A DNA stretch of 64,000 nucleotides from Hydractinia symbiolongicarpus (Eukaryota; Cnidaria; Hydrozoa; Anthoathecata; Hydractiniidae): NCBI RefSeq assembly GCF_029227915.1, contig NC_079884.1, positions 11,968,001 through 12,032,000 of the forward strand, written 5' to 3'. A program made the translations under genes and the position numbers. The notes under the pieces were generated by a model that was given only the letters and a program-made list of their open reading frames with translations, had not been told where the DNA came from and made no database searches. Shown piece after piece: positions 40,888 to 51,800 of the stretch (the first letter of the stretch is position 1; the number at the start of each line of letters is the position of its first letter).

Positions 40888-41191
40888 AAAATCTTCGTTC
40901 GACTGTCTTGCGCGGGCTACCGAACACCACCTATTCACAGGCGCTATCCCACTACTGCTCAGCGCGGGAACTTTTGCCTGCTGCGTTTCCGCCCTGGGCC
41001 GATACGTTCCTCATTATCGAACCTGGTACTACATGAATTCCTTCCTGTAGACCATGTTGACACTGAGCTTAGTGTGGACGCCTGATCGACATAGACAACT
41101 GATCGATAGTGGTCCCGAACTCAAGCCGTTCGTAAGTTTAGTCTCCAAGTAGCTGGATTACAGATGCACGCCACTACACCCAACTAACGGC
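40888..41191 (-). ncRNA. 7SL: SRP RNA (7SL), array copy 29 (A type)
   Basis: A-type copy sharing the CCAACTAACGG variant with copy 27, one dimer period away. Confidence 0.97.
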
Positions 41192-42340
41192 GAAGGGTAA
41201 AAAGTATTAACTTATGCTTTTTTATTATTCCTTCAAATCAAGAAAAAAATTTGCTTAAAGATATCAACTGAATCTTACATTCTTTGTCCAGAATTGTGTT
41301 GAATACATAAAAGTAGCATTCGAAATTAGCGGTAGTTTCAAATTTCACGCGCTACATTCCATAAAATATTCCTCGCCTGATGAATTGATATTTTTTCTTT
41401 TCAACATTTTGCAAAAAGTGAGAACGTGTAAAGAAACGTTTGAATTCGATTCCACCTTATGTTACTCCATCGCCGTATACAAATTAGATGACGTCCACCC
41501 AGGCAATTCTTCACATAGTATTTTTAATCAAAATACATTTTTCTATCTTCTTTTATGTTAGAAGCCAATTTATTTTTGTAAGGTATAATTTTCGCAATAT
41601 CAAAAGTGTGTAGGGTTTAAAAATATTGAGAACAAAATCGTAGAAAACTCGCGTCCTTGTTTTTATTAATGGTGCTGAAAATTGCAGTAAATTAAAATTT
41701 TTGTCAAATTTATATTGTCAGATGTCAAAAAATATTGTTATATTTTTAAACGTCTGGGATCTAAGGTCTAAGAATATTGTGGAATCTACTTTGTTGTCAA
41801 TAGTTTATTTTCATGTGATAAAATTACTCGAATTTTTGAAAAAATGTCGAAATTTAAAAAACGCCAAATAAATTATATTGGATCAATAAGTCTTCTGATA
41901 GGCAATGCTGGAGGCGCGCAGATGTGCGCGATTATTTTTACTTTTTGCCAACTGGATTATACCAATTGCACTAAAATCTGTAGAATAATAGATAAGGAAC
42001 CATTTTTTTGTAAGCCAATGTTTACAAATTCTTTACACGCCTTTACTTTAAAAAGGACATGCGTTAGAAGGAAATCAACCTACGGTTTTAAGGTTAAAAA
42101 ACTAGGCCTGTTCTTTAGAGATAAAAATAATGACCCGGCTGCAAAGAATTTTGAAATTCTTAAAGAAAGAGTGTGAATACCAAATTAAACAGCCAGCAAC
42201 TAAAGTATCTACGCAAAGGTTCCTTGTAAAACATACGTGTTTATGAAAGTAAAAAAAAAAGACCAAAAGTGCCTGGTTAAGAATTTAATCCGAACTTGTT
42301 TCTACGTTTTCCTTCAAAAATTAAAGAGTATATTGGAAAG

Positions 42341-42644
42341 AAAATCTTCGTTCGACTGTCTTGCGCGGGCTACCGAACACCACCTATTCACAGGCGCTAT
42401 CCCACTACTGCTCAGCGCGGGAACTTTTGCCTGCTGCGTTTCCGCCCTGGGCCGATACGTTCCTCATTATCGAACCTGGTACTACATGAATTCCTTCCTG
42501 TAGACCATGTTGACACTGAGCTTAGTGTGGACGCCTGATCGACATAGACAACTGATCGATAGTGGTCCCGAACTCAAGCCGTTCGTAAGTTTAGTCTCCA
42601 AGTAGCTGGATTACAGATGCACGCCACTACACCCAACTGACGGC
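42341..42644 (-). ncRNA. 7SL: SRP RNA (7SL), array copy 30 (A type)
   Basis: Last array copy. A-type like its neighbour copy 29, so the A/B alternation stops here. Its 5' end is the normal GACGGC. T4 terminator intact. Confidence 0.97.
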
Positions 42645-43278
42645 GAAGGGTAAAAAGTATTAACTTATGCTTTTTTATTATTCCTTCAAATCAAGAAAAA
42701 AATTTGCTTAAAGATATCAACTGAATCTTACATTCTTTGTCCAGAATTGTGTTGAATACATAAAAGTAGCATTCGAAATTAGCGGTAGTTTCAAATTTCA
42801 CGCGCTACATTCCATAAAATATTCCTCGCCTGATGAATTGATATTTTTTCTTTTCAACATTTTGCAAAAAGTGAGAACGTGTAAAGAAACGTTTGAATTC
42901 GATTCCACCTTATGTTACTCCATCGCCGTATACAAATTAGATGACGTCCACCCAGGCAATTCTTCACATAGTATTTTTAATCAAAATACATTTTTCTATC
43001 TTCTTTTATGTTAGAAGCCAATTTATTTTTGTAAGGTATAATTTTCGCAATATCAAAAGTGTGTAGGGTTTAAAAATATTGAGAACAAAATCGTAGAAAA
43101 CTCGCGTCCTTGTTTTTATTAATGGTGCTGAAAATTGCAGTAAATTAAAATTTTTGTCAAATTTATATTGTCAGATGTCAAAAAATATTGTTATATTTTT
43201 AAACGTCTGGGATCTAGGGTCTAAGAATATTGCGGAATTTACTTTGTTGTCAATAGTTTATTTTCAGTTGATAAAATT

Positions 43279-43811
43279 CTCATAACGTTTCTTTCTAAAC
43301 GGTCAAGATCTTCCTGCTTCGCTGTCCATGTCTCACTACTGTACAACATAACACTTCTTACACAATCCTCATACAACATACCTTTTACCTCAATTGACAA
43401 GACTGTGCTAGTCAACAAAGGAAGTAACTCTCTGAACTTTTTCCAAACAGAACCTATCCTGCAAGTAGGACTTCTTCCAGCACTCCCTTCACTGCCCAAC
43501 ATATCACGTAAGTAACAGAAGTTCTCAACTATCTCTAACAAACTACTGTTGTACATTATTAAAGCTGGAAATACTTCATTCTCTATAATCTCACCTCTGC
43601 AACGCTTGCATACAAACTGAATGTCAGCTCTTAACCTTCCACTATTACTACTGCACTTTTTATGTACCCAATGCTTGCAAGTCTGACAAAAAATTGAGTT
43701 ACTACCAATCCCTTTCCTGCAAACTCCACAAGGCCACTATCCAACTACAAGGTCACACTTAACTGCAATGCTACTAATCATGACTTTAGACTTTGCTGTA
43801 TTCACCTTAGT
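43279..43811 (-). mobile_element. LINE fragment at the array's right border
   Basis: Matches the internal part of the LINE at 49450-52605 (roughly its 49826-50355), covering the PHD-like finger and the sequence after it. It is truncated at both ends and has an in-frame stop near 43739. Its left end abuts the cut SRP unit at 43278/43279 with ATT shared by both partners, suggesting microhomology-mediated joining rather than normal retrotransposition. Confidence 0.85.
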
Positions 43812-44309
43812 CTAAATATTAGTACGACGGAATCGCATGTTAAACTTGTAGGATCCAACTTTATGGTTAAATCTTAGATATCTTAAACTTGATAAAGATT
43901 TTAGTCATGTCGCAGGTTTAATAAAACATTTCCAAAATACCACCACAAGCAATGATACTTAATAAATGGATATGCTAAAACGTTTTCGTTTCTCGCTTTT
44001 GAATTTTAAGTCTAGTGTTGTACTGTTAAAGTATTAATTTTCACAAATCACGTTTTGGACATTTGCACATTTTGCAAGTTCCAGATAATACCACGGGATA
44101 ATACCTATCTATATTATAATGCCCGTATACGTCTGTCCGTCCGTCCGTCAAAATCAAGTGTGTAAATAGTATGTGTCCTAAAATTATCAAATAATGACTT
44201 TCTGCCTACTTTCTCAATTATTAACAATTACAGTGCACAGTGTAACACTTTATATGTACTACAGCAGACAACTTAAGGCGAACAAAAAAATTTGTGCTGG
44301 ACGATTCGA

Positions 44310-44417
44310 AAAACTCTTCCATATTCCTCCCCTTATAAAATAAACAGCATACAGGCGTTTTACTTTTGCGTCTATTTTTTGGGAACCCCTTGTTTGCCTT
44401 CAGATAATTACGAAAAC
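44310..44417. repeat. Repeat shared with the upstream flank of the orphan SRP gene
   Basis: Contains AACAGCATACAGGCGTTTTA and CGTCTATTTTTTGGGAACC. The same sequence with scattered changes lies at 61460-61553 in the same orientation. There it directly continues the upstream region of the orphan SRP gene. It could be a dispersed repeat or the relic of another SRP locus flank. Confidence 0.7.
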
Positions 44418-45105
44418 GTTCTCACCAAATTTGAGCCTGGGTATATGTTTACGTTAAGCGAACATTTTTTTTTATTATTCAAATCTTACTAGAGTGGCTC
44501 GTTCGCTACTTTGAAAAGTTTGTTTATTCAAAAGAAAATAGGTTTGTGTACTAGGCTACATGATCTGAAAATTTCATAAGGTCATCATAGTATGCTTATA
44601 ACAAGCCAACGAGCTCAATTTTTTCCACATAATAAAGCCTCGGGAACACGGAAACAATTTGTCATGCGATTAAAACAAAAAAACGATGTTGCAAGCGCAT
44701 GAAAACAAATTACTAGAACTTGCAAGATTCTTTCCTAAATTTTCTTTTGCTGAAACAAAAATGAAATCAATTTTTGTTTTGAAAGTAGAAACATATTTCT
44801 AAAGTAAAAACCTCTTGTGTCCCCGCACCTTAAGTGGAATTTTTATATCATTTTTGTTTTTCACCAATCAAATTTATTCATACAAATCAAAACAAACCAG
44901 AAATATTTTATAACATACAAGCATCAAAAGCAAGATGGCGGAAAGTCAAAGCGGGCAACCAAACCAAAAGCTTTTTGATGAAGAAGCCTTAACAATTTTT
45001 ATAAAGATCTCACTTTGGTGATTAAAGTCCATTCTCAAATAACCTTTAAATGCTTTAAGGAAGGGGAACCTAACTGTTCCATTGGAGTAAAAAGTAGATA
45101 TGGGA

Positions 45106-45179
45106 CACGAGCAATTTTTTTTTCATGCGCGTGCAATTGAGCAATGTTGCATAGAACGCGCATGAAAATTTTTCTCGTG
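45106..45179. repeat. Inverted repeat (hairpin) with ~24 bp arms
   Basis: Left arm 45106-45131 (CACGAGCAATTTT...CATGCGCG) pairs with right arm 45157-45179 (CGCGCATGAAAATTTTTCTCGTG region) across a ~25 bp loop. Possibly a tiny MITE relic; no target duplication is evident. Confidence 0.6.
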
Positions 45180-45657
45180 CGCCGTTAGCTTTAAAACATT
45201 CTTTTTATAAGAATTTAGTGATTTTTAAATATATACACGTTGTTAAATATTGTTACAAAACATTCTTGACTCCATATATATTGCGTTACATAAAGAACCA
45301 AATAAAAAAGAATTCAAAAGTAAAATTTATTCGATATTTGAGGTCGCGTTTCCACTACAAGTGAGGTCAAGGTCTGTGGACAAAACGTTTTGAACTCATT
45401 CATCGTATGAACGAAAACCAGCCTTAAAAAGTAAGAAAGTCGCGCAATTTGTTAAGTAGCAATTTTTTCACAGGCTCGTCATAAACATGCAATGCTGAGA
45501 AAATATTTTTACTCGTCGCTGAGGGATATATTGACATCTTCACATTTTCTGAAAAAAAAAGCGCATCGAGCTACAACTTTAATTGATGCTTGCAAAATAT
45601 AAATCGGCTATCCAAATGCAACTTACAATGAGCTATACCAGATGGAACAAAACAATG

Positions 45658-45833
45658 CTATTTAAACTTCAAATCAGTTCCGTCTTCGATAATTCCGATC
45701 TCTAGCAGTTCCTGTATTTTGTTCTTATCGTACTCCAATATGTCTTCCAAAACTTCCAACGTGTGCTCTCCACGCAGAGGCGGATGCAGAGGAGGTACCA
45801 GTATAGACGTGCCATTATAATCAACGGCCGGAC
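45658..45833 (-). CDS. SUGCT: SUGCT exon 12 and stop
   Basis: Completes ...[17 protein letters not shown] and runs through [17 protein letters not shown] to a TAG at 45658-45660. PPLRGEHT is the usual C-terminal signature (PxLGxHT) of the family, here with Arg in place of Leu. Confidence 0.93.
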
Positions 45834-48800
45834 CTAAAAATAGATTTGTATCTTACCCCATCTTTGTGGCTTTGGATATTTTATTCCTTCAAGCTACATT
45901 TTCAATTTTAAATGAAAAGGTTAACTTAGGAATTCTTGAACTGTAACTAAATTTTATAAAAGACAGATACGAATTCGACACTATAGTTACCTGGTACAAC
46001 AACTTGACCTGCAGTTGGATGTGGTATTTTAAGGACCATGTCAAGATCATATACTTGCGGGTCATCAAATACCTCTCCTATTGTATTCACACGACCACAA
46101 GGTACACCAGCGTCATGTAGAATATCCAACCAATATTTACTTGGTGCTTCTGATAATCTGAGCAAAATTATATTCAATAGATTAAATCCGGCTTGTGTTG
46201 ACAAACTATACGAGAAGGCTTTAAACAGGCATGCACACATAACGACTAATCTCATAGGAGTAGGCGTATAACTATTAAGTTCATATGTTACAACGACAAA
46301 ATTTGGTAGGAAGATAGCTGTTTTGTTTATTGCGATTATTCAATCTTTTTAAGTAACCCTTTTTGAGAAAATGCATTCGTACGAAGTCTCAATAATAGAA
46401 CACTAAACTTTAAAAGGAGTATATCTAACTACAATTAACTTCTTAACGAAGAAGACTTTTGGCATTCAGCTCCTTTTATACCTTTCCGCTATATTGAACA
46501 GCAGCAAAATAATAATTTTTTGAGGGTAGTAATTTTCGCGAATCCAAAAAAGTAACATTTCGCAAGCCTTATTTTTTGCGAAAAACTAAGAGGGTTATTT
46601 ACGGTTAAAACGGAGATTGAAATATATATAAATCTAATTTTTTTTTTCACTAAACACGACTTCTGCCACCTGCTGCCTAAAAATCGACAGTGTTTGGCAT
46701 TGTCGGAAAGGAAATTAAATCCCTTTGCTTATGGACTCACTTTTGGCATTTCAGTGATCGTGCATTATGGTTAATAGACTGCATGACGCTATTTTAGTCT
46801 TGCTCCCACGCAGATATGACTCGTACAGAAAATTTAATTACGTATTTTTTAAATGAGTTACTTATCAACTAAGAACGAAAAAAATGAACGCAACAAAACT
46901 AATCATACTTTGCTTGTATGGTTTTTATCAATGTCTCTCTGTTCACAACACGCTTCGGGTTTGTCAGATATCTTCTATCAGTTGCTAACTGTGTCAGTCC
47001 GATCGCCTATAGCAAAAAAAGATTACACGCAGAATATCATCAACACAACAATTCCAGCATAGAAACATAATTAAAATTTGTTTTGTGATATTCGAGAATT
47101 GCTTCCCAAATTGTAGGTTTTGTCCAGATGTCATTTCCTTGCAAAAATAATTCCACACGAAAATTATTTTTCGTAAAGTATACCTTACACATGTTTTGAA
47201 AATGTTTGTTGTTAGCTGCAGCCACTACAATATCATGCTCATCACCGGTATTGAAAGCCTGAACAATAAAATATTAGCACATTCAAAACACAAGAAAGTT
47301 AATTCCTTGCCTAGCTACCAGTAGAATCAGTGATAGCAAGGGAGCTCTCATCGTTTGAGTGAGTGAATATACGCCCTATGAAGCGCATTTTATCCTTTTT
47401 TAAGAGTTTAAGGGCCAGTTGGGCCTTACAACACAGTGAGATTGAAATTAAAATGAAAAGAGCGCCTATTAATACAACTTTTATATCTCTTATTTAGAAT
47501 AGTAAACAAACAAACAAATACCTGATATGGTACGATAGTACCATGTGCAGTACCATGCCTCTTACCCACGTGACCAACATTGAGATAGTTTGCTGCAATG
47601 TGAGACAAAAACGCCACCTGTACAAAGAGGGAAGTAAAAATTCAGAAGATAAAAAAATAGCTGAGTAGTGAAAACAAAAGTAATAAAGACAAAAAAACAA
47701 AAAAAGAAAAGAAAAGCAGTGAATTTTTAAGGTGAATAAATAACTGGAACATTGATCTTGATATCGTTTCCTGAAACCGTTAGTGGCGTTGAAATGTGAG
47801 CGGTAATTACGCTAATGGCGTTGATATGAGTGGCATTTATGACATTGGCAAAAGGCTCTTACTTGTGATTGAAGAAGAGAAGCATCTATTTTTTTCCCAA
47901 CACCACTTGACACTCTTTCATACAGTGCTGCAAGGATGGCTCCGTGTGCATACATTCCTGTCATGATATCTGTAATGGACACACCCACTACACATGGGTC
48001 TCCATCCTAAATAATATTAACCAGCGAACATATTTAACCACTCTTAGCATAATTATGTAAAAACAAACAATCATTTTGTTGGTATGATACAAACCTCTGG
48101 TCCTGTTATACTCATTAATCCACCAATCCCACTTGCAACTAAATCGTACCCAGGCTTTTTTCGGTCTGGACCACGTGCACCAAATCCACTGATGGAGCAA
48201 TACACAATTCTTGGGTTAATCTCTTTTAATACGTCATATCCAAAACCCATCGAGTTCATCTTATTGGGTGTAAAGTTTTCAACAAAAACATCACTTCGTT
48301 TCACTAACTAAAAACAAGTTTATCTCAGTTCTTGTAAATAATGTTAACTAAACTTTGGGTATTTTTCAAAAAATAAACCCTTCATATAATACATATTTTG
48401 TATAATTAACTAAAATATGGCAAACTTACATCATATATCAGATCTTTTCCTTCTGGCTTTGTCAAGTCCACGGACACTGACTAAATAAAAGTTACAACAT
48501 GTTTGAGTACATTACTGTAAACACAAAAAAAGCTTTAGAAGACGATAACTAGTTCAGCAGATGTTAAAAAAATAATTTAAAATAATTTAAAATAAAACTT
48601 TGACCGATAAAATACATTCTCAATAGATTCTTATGGAATATATTAGTTAAAAAAAATCAAGTTGAATTTTTTTAATTTTTCAAAATAAACAAATTTTTTC
48701 ATGCACAAAATTTAATAGAAAGCCCTTGAAGGTTTAAATATTTGCGATATTCAGATAGAGGCCAGAAACAATGGGGGTTAATTGCTGGTCAAATTTAAGG

Positions 48801-51800
48801 CAGTAGGCATGAAAACAAACATACTGACATTATGTTTAACAAACTATTTAATTACTGTGCTATTTTTTGTTGAAAACACAACGTTCTATTAAATTTTAGT
48901 GTTTTAAAATTATATTTTGGGAGGCTGATGTACAACAATTATTTTATTTAAAAGAAAAAAGACATGGGAATGGCTATTTAACCCTATTCAGGTTGGGTCT
49001 GAGTGCCCCAGTCAAAGGTTGGGTGAGGGGGGAGCCCTACCCCTATATTTACTGATCTACTTGCTTATTTTGAAAAATATTTGGCACAAATGTTAGCTGA
49101 CATAAAATAACTAAAGTGGCAGAAGTATTTTTAGTTTTTGTAATAAATTGCTGATTTGTAATTTTTTTGAGCATATAATATGCAAATATGCTCTAAAAGA
49201 TCAAATTGCACAATTTTTTTCTTCTGAGCCTGGAATATTTGTTCTTTAGTCTTTTATTTTAATTACAGGTCTACCTATTGTTATTATTATCTTATTATCT
49301 TATGTTGATTATGGAAACTTCAAACAGTTTCTACATAATACTTAGCACATTTGCGTTTTCAATGATATTTACGCCAACATTTACGTAATAGGGTGCCTAT
49401 TGTGCTAAAACTGTTAATTAAGCCAAATATGCTGGCGTTTATTGGGCCCACATCATCAATCATCATCATTCTCGGCTTAACGTCTGTTTTCCATGCTAGC
49501 ATGGGATTGACGGGGTATATTAATGACCCTCTTCCAATCTGATATAGAATGTGTTAGATCTAAACTCAACTTCCTCTGTATCAAGTCTGTCCTTATAACC
49601 TCCTGCCAAGTCTTTCTCGGTCTGCCTCTGGGCTTTGCCCCAGGAACTATCAAGTCTCTACACTTTCTTACCCAATTATCCTCCTCCATTCTTTCCAAGT
49701 GCCCCGGCCAATTCAATCTTCTTATCTGGATAACATCTTTAATTCTACGGAGACTTAGCCTGCTTCTTAGCTCATCTGAACTCTTTCTGTCTCTCAGACT
49801 GGCGTTACACATCCACCTAACCATTCTCATATCATTCCTTTCTAAACGGTCAAGATCTTCCTGCTTCACTGCCCATGTCTCACTACCGTACAACATAACA
49901 CTTCTTACACAGTCCTCATACAACCTACCTTTTACCTCAATTGACAGGACTCTGCTAGTCAACAAAGGAAGTAACTCTCTGAACTTTTTCCAAGCAGAAC
50001 CTATCCTGCAAGTAACACTTCTTCCAACACCCCCTTCACTGCCCAACATATCACCTAAGTAACAGAAATTCTCAACTATCTCTAACGAGCCACTGTTGTA
50101 CATCATTAAAGCTGGAAATACTTCATTCTCTATAATCTCACCTTTGCAACGCTTGCATACAAACTGAATGTCAGCTCTTAACCTTCCAATAATACTACTG
50201 CACTTCTTATGTACCAAATGCTTGCAAGTCTGACAAAAAATTGAGTTACTACCAACCCCTTTCCTGCAAACTCCACAAGGCCACTTTCCAACTACAAGGT
50301 CACACTTGGCTGCAATGCTACTAATCATGACTTTAGACTTTGCTGTGTTTACCTTTAGCCCTTTCTCTTCTAGCCCTTTCTTCCACTTCTCAAACTTTTC
50401 AACTAATTCTTCCAACGATTCTGCTATGAGAACCAAATCATCTGCATACAATAACTCCCATGGACAACCTGTTCTGAACTCCATCGACAGCGCTTCTAAG
50501 ACTAGAATAAACAACAAAGGACTAAGTACAGAACCCTGATGTACACCAACATTTACACTAAATTCATCACTACGTGAATCGTTAATCCTGACACGACTTC
50601 TAGCATTGCTGTACATAGACTGTACCATCGTAACTAGCCACTCATCCACACCTAATTTTCTCATAGCCCACCAAATAACTTTACGAATCAAATTATCAAA
50701 AGCTTTCTCTAAATCTACAAAGGCAAAATAGAGATTCTTTCTTTTTCCTAAATACTTTTCCTGAAGCTGTCTGAGTAAAAATATTGCATCTGTAGTGCCA
50801 CGGCCTGGAACAAAACCAAATTGCATCTTATCTATATCAATTCTTTCTCTAAGTAACTTATCAATCACTCTTTCAATAACTTTCATTACTTGATCAACCA
50901 ACTTCAAACCTCTATAGTTACCCCTTTCTAATGCATCACCCTTGCCCTTGAAACAATTCACTATTACACTCGACTGCCACTCACTCGGAATAGCACCATC
51001 CTTTATAATCTGGTTAGCAAGACTTGTAATAAGCTCAACTCCAATATATCCAGATGCTTTTACCATCTCTGCAACAATACCTGATACTCCTGCAGCCTTG
51101 CCAATCTTCAATTTCCTAATAGCCTCCACTACCCATTCTGTCTTGATCTGCATAGCTGGCCCTTCTACAACATCATCATCAGACAAATTATCCTCGTCCC
51201 AATCAAACTCAGTGTTAAGCAACCTCTGATAATGATTCTTCCAAGCTACCCTTTTCTCCTCCTCTGTGCTAGCCAAAACACCTTCATCATTACGTATACA
51301 CTTCTCACCTACAACATCTTGATTAGTCTTCTTCATTTGCTTTGCTATCTTGAATACCTCATTGCACTGGTCTTCCTTTCTTAACACATCTGCAAATCTG
51401 TTTCTCTCTGCTTCTGATTTTGCCTTATACACTGCTGTACGAGCACGACGCTTAGCTTCTAAGTAAATATTTTTACTACCACCTGACTTCCACTCTTTCC
51501 AAAGTTTCCTCTTTTCCTTTATACACTGGTCAACCTCATTATTCCACCACCAGGCCTGTCTATGTCTAGCTTGTCCTTTCGTCCACCCACAGGTATCATC
51601 AAAAGCCTCTAGAAGACAATTCTTCAAAGTAGTCCAAGCACTTTCAACATTGTCACTATCACATTGACCATTGTGGGCTAACTGCTGAACTTTTGCACTA
51701 AATTGTCTTGCTACAACCTCTTCCTTCAGCTTCCAGACTTTTCGACGGGGCCTGTACTTTCCCTTGGCTTCTTTAACACTCTTCAAGATAATATCACAAA

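Larger units (their letters stand above)
30723..42644 (-). repeat. Dimeric higher-order repeat, 2904 bp (A/B units)
   Basis: Copies 22-29 alternate B-A-B-A-B-A-B-A. A units share CAGATGCACG, TTAAAGATATC, CTACATTCC, AATTGATATT and GTGTAGGGTTTAAAAAT. B units share the GAAA helix 8 loop, CACATGGTATT, GAAGTCAATT and GTGCAGAGTTTAAAT. Like genes lie 2904-2905 bp apart. Dimers starting at copies 23 and 25 share a spacer change (GATAGACAATGC), and those starting at copies 27 and 29 share another (GGAATCTACT), so duplication proceeded by whole dimers. Confidence 0.85.
1..43279 (-). repeat. Tandem array of SRP RNA (7SL) gene units
   Basis: Thirty complete head-to-tail units, each with one minus-strand SRP RNA gene. 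Spacing between successive genes is either about 1407-1412 bp or 1451-1453 bp. The first base already lies inside a unit, so the left edge is not in the window. The last unit is cut about 210 bp into its spacer at 43279, where LINE sequence begins. The longer units carry a segment starting CGTCTGGGATCT (for example 8642-8690) where shorter ones have AGTTTAT. Units differ from one another at scattered sites and small indels, which argues against an assembly artefact made of identical copies. Confidence 0.97.
43812..45657. other. Intergenic region between the array border and the SUGCT 3' end
   Basis: No coding region is supported. It holds CCGTCCGTCCGTC at about 44137-44149, typical of an interspersed-repeat end, a repeat at 44310-44417 shared with the orphan SRP locus and a hairpin at 45106-45179. 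Toward its right end the segment should include the 3' UTR of the CoA-transferase gene; a possible poly(A) signal (AATAAA on the minus strand) is at 45326-45331. Confidence 0.5.

Noticed and set aside
1-43279. 5S rRNA, U-snRNA or spliced-leader genes sharing the unit
   Set aside because: I looked for their hallmark sequences in the spacer on both strands and found none.
1-43279. CRISPR-like or ordinary satellite array
   Set aside because: Repeat period (1.4 kb) and content (full RNA gene plus promoter) do not fit; the genomic context is eukaryotic.
46038-46271. Plus-strand frames over SUGCT exons (46038, 48084)
   Set aside because: Opposite-strand shadows of exons 11 and 6.
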